Assembly (NCBI GenBank): GCA_030017685.1 | Contig: JASEHH010000001.1 | Span: 62,001-126,000 of the forward strand | Direction: 5' to 3' | Origin: Thermodesulfobacteriota bacterium | Lineage (GTDB): Bacteria > Desulfobacterota > BSN033 > UBA1163 | DNA: 64,000 nucleotides | Part shown: positions 38,889-49,320 of the stretch, piece by piece | Numbering within the stretch: the first letter of the stretch is position 1 | Layout: each line of letters begins with the position of its first letter | Notes under the pieces: model-generated | The model's database searches: none | What the model was told of the DNA's origin: nothing | The model's input: the letters and a program-made list of their open reading frames with translations, nothing else | Made by a program: the position numbers and the translations under genes

Positions 38889-39328
38889 TCCTGAACGACC
38901 CAGACCTTGAGATGGGCGGTGACTTCCGGTTGGAGTTTAATCGCAACGGTATACATCCCCAGATTCTTGATCGGCTCTTCGAGAAGAATTTTCTTCCGGT
39001 CCACATCCAACCCGTTTTCCTTTAAAAAGGCTTCAATCTCCATGGAGGTTACGGAGCCGAAAAGCTTTCCGCTCTCCCCCACATTCTTGGCAAAGGTGCA
39101 GGAGAGTTTTTCGATTTCCTGAACCATCTTCACCGCATCCTTTTTGATCTTCCCCAGACGCTGCTGAACCAGCGCCTTCTCATGTTGCAGGGCTTTGAGG
39201 TTCTTTTCCGTGGCAAAGACAGCCTTCTTCTTCGGGATGAGGTAGTTTCTTCCATATCCATCCGAGACCTTCACCATATCCCCGATCTTTCCCAAAGAGG
39301 GGATATCCTCTAATAGAATGACTTGCAT
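38885..39328 (-). CDS. rplI: 50S ribosomal protein L9
   Basis: MQVILLEDIPSLGKIGDMVKVSDGYGRNYLIPKKKAV. Confidence 0.97.
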   Translation of the reverse strand: MQVILLEDIPSLGKIGDMVKVSDGYGRNYLIPKKKAVFATEKNLKALQHEKALVQQRLGKIKKDAVKMVQEIEKLSCTFAKNVGESGKLFGSVTSMEIEAFLKENGLDVDRKKILLEEPIKNLGMYTVAIKLQPEVTAHLKVWVVQE

Positions 39329-39351
39329 AGATGACCTCCTGGACCAGGTTG

Positions 39352-39416
39352 AAGGATTTAGGTTAGAGGTTGGAGGCTAAATCTTCTTGCCTCAAACCTC
39401 TAACCTCCAACCTCAG
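39352..39416. repeat. Inverted short-word repeat (AGGTTAGAGGTTGGAGG / CCTCAAACCTCTAACCTCCAACCTC)
   Basis: Read directly; same words at 8941-8992. Confidence 0.8.
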
Positions 39417-39424
39417 TCCAAAAA

Positions 39425-39688
39425 TTAACTGGCTGCCGTTGTAAATGGCAGAATGGCTATATTTCGGGCCCTTTTGACGGCGACGGTGATCTGCCTCTGG
39501 TGTTTGGCGCAGTTTCCGGAGATTCTCCGGGGAACGATCTTCCCCCGTTCCGTCACAAAATATCGAAGGACCCTCGGATTTCTATAATCAATATCGAGCT
39601 TCTTATCGGTGCAAAACCGACAGACCTTTCGTCTCATGAAAGGTTTCTTCTTTCTGTCCGGAGCTGACCTTTCAGCCGGTTTTCTCAT
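39425..39688 (-). CDS. rpsR: 30S ribosomal protein S18
   Basis: [62 protein letters not shown]. Confidence 0.95.
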   Translation of the reverse strand: MRKPAERSAPDRKKKPFMRRKVCRFCTDKKLDIDYRNPRVLRYFVTERGKIVPRRISGNCAKHQRQITVAVKRARNIAILPFTTAAS

Positions 39689-39717
39689 GCTCTTCTCCTC
39701 TCTTTGCTGATTTGATC

Positions 39718-40107
39718 TCATTTCTGATCCTGAGAGTTCGCTTCGCTCTCCTCATTGGAATGGAGATCCGATGCGATCACCTCTGTGCGGGACCTGTATC
39801 TTCCCTCGGGTGTTTCCCAATGCCTCTGATGGAGGCGGCCTTTCACTAAAAGACGCTGACCACTCCGGATCTCGGACCCGGATTGGGCCAGTTGGCCAAT
39901 GGCCACAATGTGAATCAGGCCCGGATAGGAGCCTGCACGTTTGGAGTCCTGCCCGTGATGGCTCTGGCCTGGCGTCGTTAGAGAAATATTTTTTGAATCG
40001 TTTAGCTCCAGAGAAAATTGGAGCACAGGGGTCCCATCAGGTTGATGATGGAATTGCGGGGGCTTTGCCACCTTCCCTGTGAGGATGACCTGATTCACGG
40101 AGGTCAT
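39718..40107 (-). CDS. ssb: Single-stranded DNA-binding protein
   Basis: [27 protein letters not shown]..; canonical rpsF-ssb-rpsR position. Confidence 0.85.
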   Translation of the reverse strand: MTSVNQVILTGKVAKPPQFHHQPDGTPVLQFSLELNDSKNISLTTPGQSHHGQDSKRAGSYPGLIHIVAIGQLAQSGSEIRSGQRLLVKGRLHQRHWETPEGRYRSRTEVIASDLHSNEESEANSQDQK

Positions 40108-40481
40108 GCGTTTTCCTCTGATGCTTCCTCCGGTTGATCATCCGGAGCGGTTCCCACTGATGCTGATCCGCCTCTTTCGTCCAGACGAACGGATTGAAAC
40201 TTAATGACGGCATCCATGACTCTAAAATTTCTCTCCAGTTCGGAGAGGAGGGCGGGTATTCCGGAAAAATGGATCAGGATGTACTGGCCTTTGGACTTCT
40301 TTTTGACTTCATAGGCAAGTTTTCGTTTTCCCCAGTCTTCGACCTTCAGGATCTCTCCATTGCCCTGGGTGATGATCCCTTTGATCTTCTCAAGGGCGGA
40401 TTGCGCTATCCCTTCTTCGAGATCGGGGTCAAGAATAAAGATGGTTTCATACTTCCTCTCGGTTTCGAGTCGCAACGACAT
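40104..40481 (-). CDS. rpsF: 30S ribosomal protein S6
   Basis: RKYETIFILDPDLEEG...WGKRKLAYEVKKKSKGQYILIHFSG. Confidence 0.95.
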   Translation of the reverse strand: MSLRLETERKYETIFILDPDLEEGIAQSALEKIKGIITQGNGEILKVEDWGKRKLAYEVKKKSKGQYILIHFSGIPALLSELERNFRVMDAVIKFQSVRLDERGGSASVGTAPDDQPEEASEENA

Positions 40482-40540
40482 GGTTCACCTCCTCGTGGAT
40501 TATAGCCCTAAAGCACAGTTTAGAGCAAGGGGTTTAAAAG

Positions 40541-40625
40541 ACGAGTTAAGAGTTTTGAGTTATGAGTTTAGAGTTAATTACCCATTCTCAATTCATGATT
40601 CATCATTATTCTAAACTCATCATTA
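40541..40625. repeat. Short-word inverted repeat (GAGTTAAGAGTTTTGAGTTATGAGTTTAGAG / CTCAATTCATGATTCATC...CTAAACTCATCA)
   Basis: Read directly. Confidence 0.7.
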
Positions 40626-40631
40626 GTTGGT

Positions 40632-40952
40632 TTACATCCCATCCGATCTGATGACTCCTGCGATATGGCCACGGCTGACTTTCACTCTCACCTTGTCGGA
40701 GATTTCGACCGTGATCTTATCGTCCTTGATACCGGTGATCTTGCCGTAGATCCCTCCGCTCGTCAACACTTGATCGCCCTCCTTTAAATTCGAGAGCAAA
40801 TTGCGATGATCTTTAGCCCGTTTCTGCTGGGGACGGATGAGCAGAAAGTAAAAGATGACAAAGATTAGGATGATGGGGAGAAAGCTTAAAAGCTGCGATT
40901 GCCCCCCGCCTCCCCCCGGTGCTCCCATTGCGTATGCCAAATCGATTCCCAT
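40632..40952 (-). CDS. yajC: Preprotein translocase subunit YajC
   Basis: IFYFLLIRPQQKRAKDHRNLLSNLKEGDQVLTSGGIYGKI. Confidence 0.93.
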   Translation of the reverse strand: MGIDLAYAMGAPGGGGGQSQLLSFLPIILIFVIFYFLLIRPQQKRAKDHRNLLSNLKEGDQVLTSGGIYGKITGIKDDKITVEISDKVRVKVSRGHIAGVIRSDGM

Positions 40953-41030
40953 AAATCCTCCTTTTTGATTTTGTTTTAACCGAAACACTTTAGTGCTTTG
41001 CCAAGAACCTTTTTTAGTCTCATTTATTGT

Positions 41031-41100
41031 GCCATTCCCGTGCAAACGGGAATCCAGAACCTACGAAAAACATCTGGATTCCTGCTTTCGCAGGAATGAC
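41031..41100. repeat. REP-type double hairpin, second dispersed copy
   Basis: CATTCCCGTGCAAACGGGAATCCAG...CTGGATTCCTGCTTTCGCAGGAATGAC. Confidence 0.8.
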
Positions 41101-41153
41101 AACCCTGAGAATTCAATGTTTAGAGCTGTTTTCAAAGAGCTAAAGTGTTACTT

Positions 41154-42343
<1,190 letters not shown>

Positions 42344-42348
42344 TCTTT

Positions 42349-43377
42349 CTACAGGATCAGCATGGCGTCGCCATAGCTGTAAAAACGGTATTCTTTTTTA
42401 ACGGCTTCCCGATAGGCATTCAAGGTAAAGTCTCTGCCTGCAAAAGCCGAAACCAGCATGATCAGCGTCGATTTGGGAAGATGGAAGTTGGTCACCAATC
42501 CATCGATCACCCCGAAAGGGTAGGGTGGATGGATGAAAAGAGAAGCGTGTCCTCTTCCAGGCTTCATCCGGCCTCCCCTTTCAGAGAAAGATTCAAGGGC
42601 GCGGGTCGTTGTCGTTCCAACGGCGATCACTCTTCCTCCCCGTTCTTTAGCCTGATTAATCTCTCCTGCGACTTCTTCCGTTATCTCCACCCACTCTTTT
42701 TCCATCGGGTGTTCTTCAACTTCTTCTGTTTTTACCGGAGTGAAAGTGCCTGGTCCGATGTGAAGGGTGATCAATGTGATCCCCACCCCTTTCTCCTTTA
42801 AAGTTTGGATCATCGATTCCGTGAAATGAAGGCCTGCAGTGGGAGCCGCAATCGATCCATCTTTTTCGGCGATGACCGTCTGGTAGCGATCCCGATCGAA
42901 CGGTTCATCTTCTCTCTTGATATAAGGGGGCAAAGGGATATGGCCGAAATTTCGGAGGAGATCTTCAATCGGTCTTCCTTCGGGAAAAGTCATCTTTCCC
43001 CTTCCGGCCTTTACTTGTTTCAGCTCTCCATAGGCCTCCTGACCGAATTGGATTCGAGTCCCACTCTTCACCTTTTCGGAATTTCTGATCAGAACCTCCC
43101 ATTCCCCTTTTGCTCCATTCCATGAAGGGATGAGAAGGATTTCAACCTTTCCCCCGGTCTCTTTATTCCCGATCAACCGGGCGGGAAGAACACGGGTATT
43201 ATTCATTACCAGAAGATCACCGGAGCGCAGGTAATCCGGGAGTTCTCCGAAGTTCCGATGCTCAATAGCGCCTTGGGTTCGACTGAGGACCATTAAGCGG
43301 GACTCTCCCCGCCGGGGGGATGGATACTGAGCAATTAACGATTTGGGAAGGTTGTAATCAAACTCCTCAATTCTCAT
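42349..43377 (-). CDS. queA: S-adenosylmethionine:tRNA ribosyltransferase-isomerase
   Basis: FDYNLPKSLIAQYP, AAPTAGLHFTESM, FHLPKSTLIMLVSAFAG. Confidence 0.96.
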   Translation of the reverse strand: MRIEEFDYNLPKSLIAQYPSPRRGESRLMVLSRTQGAIEHRNFGELPDYLRSGDLLVMNNTRVLPARLIGNKETGGKVEILLIPSWNGAKGEWEVLIRNSEKVKSGTRIQFGQEAYGELKQVKAGRGKMTFPEGRPIEDLLRNFGHIPLPPYIKREDEPFDRDRYQTVIAEKDGSIAAPTAGLHFTESMIQTLKEKGVGITLITLHIGPGTFTPVKTEEVEEHPMEKEWVEITEEVAGEINQAKERGGRVIAVGTTTTRALESFSERGGRMKPGRGHASLFIHPPYPFGVIDGLVTNFHLPKSTLIMLVSAFAGRDFTLNAYREAVKKEYRFYSYGDAMLIL

Positions 43378-43442
43378 GTCTCAGGCATAAAAAAGGATTT
43401 TAAACTCAATTAAGTTAACAGGTTAAATCTAAATCCGCAAGT

Positions 43443-43646
43443 GTAACCTCTCGGTTATGGGAGGGCATATAATTCCTGAAAAAATTTAATTACACCCGAT
43501 AGGCGGGACATTCTCTCCGAGCCAGAGGCTCTTCTGAGCCGGAGGCTTGTCCCGCCTATGTTGGAAGTGGGGTTAGACCTGCAGCAGGCCCCGCCTATCG
43601 ACTCCATCTATCAATGAAATGAAATTCTCCCTATAACCGAGGGATT
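43443..43646. mobile_element. Putative 204-bp MITE-like insertion
   Basis: Flanked by 10-bp direct repeats ATCCGCAAGT (43433-43442, 43647-43656); imperfect TIR CTCGGTTATGGGAG/CTCGGTTATAGGGAG; internal ATAGGCGGGACA/TGTCCCGCCTAT. Confidence 0.7.
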
Positions 43647-43721
43647 ATCCGCAAGTCAATATTTGACTTTTAAGAGGTCTTCGATTAATTTAGAATTAGT
43701 TTTTCAATATAACTCGAGGCA

Positions 43722-44765
43722 ATGATGAAAACATTTTCTTATAAAGATTCGGGCGTCGATGTTGAGAAAGGGGACTCGTTCGTCCAGGCGATCAAATCGA
43801 TGGTTGAGGCGACCTTTCGGCCGGAGGTAATGACAAAGATCGGCGGTTTTGCGGGTTGCGTTTCTCTCAATCTCGAAAGGTATAAGAAACCCATTCTGGT
43901 CTCCTCAACGGATGGTGTGGGAACGAAATTGAAGATCGCATTCCTGATGGACCGCCATGACACCGTGGGAATTGATCTGGTGGCCATGTGCGTCAATGAC
44001 ATTGTGGTCAGCGGAGCCAGACCGCTCTTCCTGCTGGACTATTTTGCCACCTCGCGCTTGGATCAGGAGAAAGCGATCCAGGTGGTGAGTGGTATTGCCA
44101 AGGGATGTGTGGAAGCGGAATGTTCCCTCATCGGCGGCGAGACCGCCGAGATGCCCGGATTTTACGGGGAGGGCGAATACGATCTTGCCGGTTTTGCCGT
44201 GGGCATTGTGGAGGATGCCCAACTGATCGACGGCTCCAGTGTCACCGTGGGGGACAGGTTGATCGGTATCGCATCGAGCGGACTCCACAGCAACGGGTAC
44301 TCCCTGGTGAGAAAGGTCATTCTCGAACACCACCGGATGGACCTCGGCAAAAGGGTGGAAGAGATCGGAGAGGTTCTGGGAGAAGCGCTCCTTCGTCCCA
44401 CACGAATCTATGTCAAGACGGTTCTCAACCTTGTCAGGGATTTCAAAATCGGAGGAATCGCCCATATCACAGGCGGAGGGATCACCGGAAATCTTCCGAG
44501 GGTCATTCCAAGTGGCTGTAAGGCGATCGTCCATAAAGGGACATGGGAAGTCCCTCCCATCTTTCCATTCTTAAAAGAGAAAGGAAATATTCCGGAAGAT
44601 GAGATGTTTAAAACCTTCAATAATGGGATCGGTATGATTCTCGTTGTCAAGAGCAGGGAGGCAGAGGAGATTTTGGAAAGGCTTCACTCGATGGGCGAGA
44701 AGGCCTCTCTTATCGGGGAGATCGGGAAGGCAGAGAAGGGGCAGGATCCCATCGAGTTCGCTTGA
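43722..44765 (+). CDS. purM: Phosphoribosylformylglycinamidine cyclo-ligase
   Basis: YKDSGVDVEKGDSFV, STDGVGTKLKIAF, GGETAEMPGFY, GGGITGNLPRV. Confidence 0.96.
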   Translation: MMKTFSYKDSGVDVEKGDSFVQAIKSMVEATFRPEVMTKIGGFAGCVSLNLERYKKPILVSSTDGVGTKLKIAFLMDRHDTVGIDLVAMCVNDIVVSGARPLFLLDYFATSRLDQEKAIQVVSGIAKGCVEAECSLIGGETAEMPGFYGEGEYDLAGFAVGIVEDAQLIDGSSVTVGDRLIGIASSGLHSNGYSLVRKVILEHHRMDLGKRVEEIGEVLGEALLRPTRIYVKTVLNLVRDFKIGGIAHITGGGITGNLPRVIPSGCKAIVHKGTWEVPPIFPFLKEKGNIPEDEMFKTFNNGIGMILVVKSREAEEILERLHSMGEKASLIGEIGKAEKGQDPIEFA

Positions 44766-44854
44766 AAAGCAATGGGTCTACCAATCTCTTGTATAGGGTC
44801 AGTTCCTATTATCATGCCACGAAAGAGATTGTCTCCGAAAATCAAACAAACAGC

Positions 44855-46300
44855 ATGAAACATCAACACAAAGTCTTTGATGTGGCCATATTGGGCGCCG
44901 GGCTGAGTGGCTTGATCGCCGCCACCCGGCTGGCAAAGGAGAACCATAGCGTTCTGCTTCTTAAAGAAGAAGGATATCGTTCTTCTTATACAAGAGACGG
45001 GTACCGCTTTGTTCCTTATTCAAACTTTTCAGAAAAACAGATTCAAACAAGGCTTCTGAAAAAAATATCTCCCCAAACGGATCACCGGGAAAATCAAAAG
45101 AAGGGAGATAAACCGGAACAGAAAGTCTCTTTTCAGGTGATCCTCCCCGAAGCAAGGATCGACCTTTATCGTAAGCGTTCCCTTCTCCAGAGGGAATGGA
45201 GAAGAGAATTCCCGGAGGAATTGAATCAAATAGAAAACTTTTATGCTGAACTGGAACGAATCAAACAGGTTTTGAAAAAGGTAAAAAGCAAGGCCCCCCC
45301 TGGATCCAATTTCCCTATCTGGAACAGGTCTTTCCTCAAGAGATGGTTATCATTTGATGGCCTTCCTAAAGGGGGAACGGATAAATGGCTCTCTTCATTC
45401 TCGCCTGAATTTAAAAAATTTATTGAGCTGCAGATGATCTCTCACGGGAATCTCTACTCAGACTCTTTTCCCATCCCCCTGGTTTCGCACCTTATATTTA
45501 ATGACGAAGGGGACGAATGGGAGGAGAGTGTTGATCTGGAAAAAGTGACGCAGGGCATGATTGAGAGATTCATCCAAACAGGAGGAAGCGTTGAAGACAT
45601 TGAAGGGGTCGAGAAAGTGCAGATGAAGGGAAGGAGAGAATTTTCCCTCTCGTTAAAGGGAGATGAAAAGATTTTTCGATCCCGGACTCTTGTTTTGAAT
45701 TCCCCTCTCCGTTGCCTTTCGAACCTCTTTGGGAAGAAAGGAAAGGCCCTTTCAAGGTGGGGAAAAAAGATTCGACCCCGCTATGTAATGGTTCCATTCT
45801 TTTTAGGGATTCGTGAGAGGGTGATTCCAGTCGGCATGAGAAACTCCCTTGTCTCCATTCTGAATCTCCAAAAACCTTATGAAGGAGGAAACCTCCTCTT
45901 TCTCAGACTGAGCAGAAAAGGGGATGAGAATCAGGCCCCGGAAGAGAAAAGAGCGCTTACGGTCCAGAGCTTAATGTCTTGTGGAGGATCGCAAAAGGAT
46001 TCCATCTCTGACCTGCAGGATGGGGTGATGAATCATTTAAAGCATCTATTCCCATTTCTGGAAAATCACATTGAGTTCATCGACCGGAAATGGGCGGACG
46101 ATCAGATGGATTGCTGGTCCTACCCGCACTTTCTTTATGAGGTTGTTTCCGATTTTCAATGGAGAAGGGGGGTGGTCCCCACGCGGATATCGAATCGTCT
46201 CTACTTCACCGGGAAAGAGAATTTTCCTTACCTGGGAGTGGAAGGAGAAATTCTGAGCGGTTTAAAAGCGGGGGAGGAGATTTCGAATAAGTTCGGTTAA
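44855..46300 (+). CDS. FAD-dependent oxidoreductase-like protein
   Basis: DVAILGAGLSGLIAATRLAKENHSVLLL dinucleotide-binding motif. Confidence 0.75.
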   Translation: MKHQHKVFDVAILGAGLSGLIAATRLAKENHSVLLLKEEGYRSSYTRDGYRFVPYSNFSEKQIQTRLLKKISPQTDHRENQKKGDKPEQKVSFQVILPEARIDLYRKRSLLQREWRREFPEELNQIENFYAELERIKQVLKKVKSKAPPGSNFPIWNRSFLKRWLSFDGLPKGGTDKWLSSFSPEFKKFIELQMISHGNLYSDSFPIPLVSHLIFNDEGDEWEESVDLEKVTQGMIERFIQTGGSVEDIEGVEKVQMKGRREFSLSLKGDEKIFRSRTLVLNSPLRCLSNLFGKKGKALSRWGKKIRPRYVMVPFFLGIRERVIPVGMRNSLVSILNLQKPYEGGNLLFLRLSRKGDENQAPEEKRALTVQSLMSCGGSQKDSISDLQDGVMNHLKHLFPFLENHIEFIDRKWADDQMDCWSYPHFLYEVVSDFQWRRGVVPTRISNRLYFTGKENFPYLGVEGEILSGLKAGEEISNKFG

Positions 46301-46315
46301 TAGGGCCAGTGCTGT

Positions 46316-46489
46316 TTATCTTTTTTTTGACCGGGATGAGGGGGATTCTTCCTCGTCAAAATCCTCACCGTACATATCATAAAGCTTGCTCAACGTTTTC
46401 GGTTTTTCATCGTCAGCGAAAAAGATATCTCTCGACATTGATTCCGACCATCTTTCATAGCTGATGTGATTTTCTTGATCCCTTAGCAT
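46316..46489 (-). CDS. Small hypothetical protein, 57 aa (below the ORF-track cutoff)
   Basis: MLRDQENHISYERWSESMSRDIFFADDEKPKTLSKLYDMYGEDFDEEESPSSRSKKR, read manually. Confidence 0.45.
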   Translation of the reverse strand: MLRDQENHISYERWSESMSRDIFFADDEKPKTLSKLYDMYGEDFDEEESPSSRSKKR

Positions 46490-46690
46490 CTTCTTATTCC
46501 CATAATGGTTGGTTTCGTTATTATATTATCAGCAAATTCTTTGCCAACTCTTAACAAAAACCCACATTAGAGCCTAACTAATTGATAATAAATAAGAATA
46601 ATTAGATTCGCTCGAAAGGATTTACAAAAAGTAAGTAAAACCCTAACATAAATTGTCACCCGTCTAAACAGTATTTGTCTCCCTATATAT

Positions 46691-46822
46691 GATGGTTTCG
46701 TAAAAAGTCTGAAAATCCCATTATCAGTCATTCCTGCGCAAGCAGGAATCCAGTATTTTTAGATAGTTAGAATTCTCTGGATTCCCGTTTTCACGGGAAT
46801 GACGACTTTTTACGATTCCATC
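46691..46822. mobile_element. MITE-like element copy 2 (132 bp)
   Basis: Near-identical to 28690-28821; flanked by ATATAT direct repeats. Confidence 0.85.
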
Positions 46823-46898
46823 ATATATGGGAAGCGTAAGCTAAAATGAAGGAAAATATGCCCTACTATCTCGTGTTCTTTTCCCGTGTTCTTTTTGC

Positions 46899-46948
46899 TT
46901 GACATAACACTTCGCTGTTCGTATATTTAGCAATGCCTAAAGCGAAGT
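46899..46948 (+). promoter_or_regulatory. Promoter with inverted-repeat operator candidate
   Basis: TTGACA - 17 nt - TATATT; ACTTCGCT (46909) / AGCGAAGT (46941) 8-bp perfect arms around the -10. Confidence 0.7.
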
Positions 46949-46977
46949 AAACATTAAACCTGAAAGGAGGGATTAGG

Positions 46978-47991
46978 ATGAAAGTATTCAAATGTTTTAC
47001 GATGGTTTTGATGCTCCTTGCAGCGGGCAGCATGTCTGTTGCAGGAACCCTTGACGAAGTCCGTGCGAGAGGGGTTGTTGTCGTTGGCGTGAACCCAGGC
47101 GTGGCTGGGTTCAGCATGCCCGATGAAAAGGGGGTGTGGAAAGGCCTTGACGTGGATACGGCTAAAGCGATTGCTGCCGCTGTGTTTGGAGATGTCAACA
47201 AGGTGAAATATGTCGCCCTCACAGCCGTCCAGCGTCTCCCCGCTCTTCAGTCAAAAGAGATAGATGTCCTGTGCCGTAACACCACCATTACTTTGACCCG
47301 TGAAACCGTGAGCGGTCTCAATTTTGTTCACGTGAATTACTATGACGGCCAGGGGTTTCTGATCCCCAAGAAGCTGAAAGTAAAGAGCGCTAAACAATTG
47401 AAAGGGGCCACGGTCTGCACCCTTCCAGGGACAACGACCGAAATGAATGCAGCTGATTATTTCCGGAAAAACAAAATAGGTTGGAAGCCGGTCGTCATTG
47501 AGAACCCCGCCGAGTTGAACAAGGCCTTCTTTGCCGGCCGCTGTGATGTCCTGACCTCGGACGCTTCTCAGTTGGCTGCCATACGCTCCATAGCCCCGAA
47601 TCCCGATGATTACACCGTTTTACCCGAGATCATTTCCAAGGAACCCCTTGCTCCTGTGGTCCGTCATGGAGACGATCAGTGGTACGACATCGTCAACTGG
47701 ACAGTCATGGCTCTGATCGAGGCTGAGGAACTGGGTATTACATCGGCGAATGTGGACGAAATGTTAAAGAGCACGGATCCCCAGATCCAGCGTTTTCTCG
47801 GAGTCACCCCAGGCTATGGGAAGGCTCTCGGTCTCGATGAAAAGTGGGCCTATAACATCATCAAGCAGGTGGGTAACTATGGTGAAATCTTTGAGCGCAA
47901 TGTGGGTCCCAAAACACCCCTTAAGCTTGAGCGGGGTTTGAATGATCTGTGGACAAGGGGTGGACTCATGTACTCCTTCCCGTTCAGATAA
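46978..47991 (+). CDS. aapJ: Amino-acid ABC transporter substrate-binding protein (AapJ-like)
   Basis: LDEVRARGVVVVGVNPGVAGFSMPDEKGVWKGLDVDTAKAIAAAVFGD; GRCDVLTSDASQL. Confidence 0.9.
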   Translation: MKVFKCFTMVLMLLAAGSMSVAGTLDEVRARGVVVVGVNPGVAGFSMPDEKGVWKGLDVDTAKAIAAAVFGDVNKVKYVALTAVQRLPALQSKEIDVLCRNTTITLTRETVSGLNFVHVNYYDGQGFLIPKKLKVKSAKQLKGATVCTLPGTTTEMNAADYFRKNKIGWKPVVIENPAELNKAFFAGRCDVLTSDASQLAAIRSIAPNPDDYTVLPEIISKEPLAPVVRHGDDQWYDIVNWTVMALIEAEELGITSANVDEMLKSTDPQIQRFLGVTPGYGKALGLDEKWAYNIIKQVGNYGEIFERNVGPKTPLKLERGLNDLWTRGGLMYSFPFR

Positions 47992-47999
47992 TCCTTAAG

Positions 48000-48029
48000 A
48001 GGGTGCCCCGAAAACAGGGCACCCTTTTT
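48000..48029 (+). terminator. Intrinsic terminator/attenuator between binding protein and permease genes
   Basis: GGGTGCCC-cgaaaaca-GGGCACCC-TTTTT. Confidence 0.88.
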
Positions 48030-48134
48030 CAAATCACTGTGAGTCGAAAGACGACCGGTCGGAGGCACAGAAGTCAGTCCCCCGGTGATTGCAGAACATA
48101 TTCTTTCAGGAAGCAACCGGACCTTTGAACAAAG

Positions 48135-49319
48135 GTGAGAGGCTTCAAGAACAGCGCTGTATCGAAAAAGACACCCTTCTGGCTTGACCCCAAGAAAAGG
48201 GCCATCCTGTTTCAATTGATGACCTTCGTGATGGTGGGGTTGTTGGCCTACTATCTCATCTCCAACACTCTGATCAACCTCGAAAAACAGAAGATTGCCA
48301 CAGGATTCAGCTTTCTCCACAAAGAATCCTCTTTTGAGATCGGCGAATCCCTGATCCCCTATTCGGCAGCCAATACTTACGCACGTGCCCTTCTGGTGGG
48401 CATCCTTAATACCGTCAAGGTCGCTTTCATCGGCATCGTGATCACCATCCTTCTGGGCACAATCATCGGCGTGGCAAGGCTTTCCACCAACTGGCTCATC
48501 TCAAAGCTGGCAGCCCTCTACATCGAGCTCATGCAGGATATTCCTGTGCTCCTCCAGTTATTTTTCTGGTATGCCATCTTTTATGAAACCCTTCCTCCTC
48601 CGAGGGAAGCCATCAGCCCGGCTGCAGGAATCTTCATGTCTAACCGGGGAGTGGCGTTTGCTGTTCCCGAGGGGCATCCTGCTCATCTTTATATGTTTCT
48701 GGCCTTTGTAGCCGGATGCGGGATCGTGTATCTGATGCGCCGTTGGGCAAGAAAACGGCAGGAAAAAACAGGGCAGATCTTTCCGGTTTTTCGCGTCTCC
48801 ATAGGGATCCTCGTAGGATTTCCCTTTTTGACCTGGTGGGCCTTCGGCGCTCCCATGGGAATGGATGTTCCCGTACTCGAGGGCTTTAACTTTGAGGGTG
48901 GTTTAACCTTGAGTCCCGAGTTCATTGCCCTCCTCCTTGGCCTCGTCCTCTATACGGCCGCTTTTGTTGCCGAGGTGGTCCGTGCAGGAATTCAGTCAGT
49001 CAGCAAAGGCCAGAGAGAGGCGGCCATGTCCATCGGTCTCAGGCCAGTTCCCGTGTTAAATCTGGTGATCTTACCCCAAGCCCTCAGGGTCATTGTTCCA
49101 CCCTTGACCAGCCAGATGCTTAACCTGACAAAGAACAGTTCTCTGGCCGTAGCCATTGGTTACCCGGATTTTGTCTCCGTGGCCAATACGACCATCAATC
49201 AGACGGGACAGTCTATAGAGGGAGTCGCCATTATCATGGCGGTCTATCTTTTTTTCAGTCTGACCACATCAGCCTTTATGAACTGGTATAATAAGAGAGT
49301 CGCCCTTGTAGAGAGATAA
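48135..49319 (+). CDS. aapQ: Amino-acid ABC transporter permease (AapQ-like)
   Basis: YIELMQDIPVLLQLFFWY; EVVRAGIQSVSKGQREAAMSIGL. Confidence 0.9.
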   Translation: MRGFKNSAVSKKTPFWLDPKKRAILFQLMTFVMVGLLAYYLISNTLINLEKQKIATGFSFLHKESSFEIGESLIPYSAANTYARALLVGILNTVKVAFIGIVITILLGTIIGVARLSTNWLISKLAALYIELMQDIPVLLQLFFWYAIFYETLPPPREAISPAAGIFMSNRGVAFAVPEGHPAHLYMFLAFVAGCGIVYLMRRWARKRQEKTGQIFPVFRVSIGILVGFPFLTWWAFGAPMGMDVPVLEGFNFEGGLTLSPEFIALLLGLVLYTAAFVAEVVRAGIQSVSKGQREAAMSIGLRPVPVLNLVILPQALRVIVPPLTSQMLNLTKNSSLAVAIGYPDFVSVANTTINQTGQSIEGVAIIMAVYLFFSLTTSAFMNWYNKRVALVER

Positions 49320-49320
49320 C

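Noticed and set aside
43905-44534. 209-aa minus-strand ORF
   Set aside because: Antisense shadow of purM.
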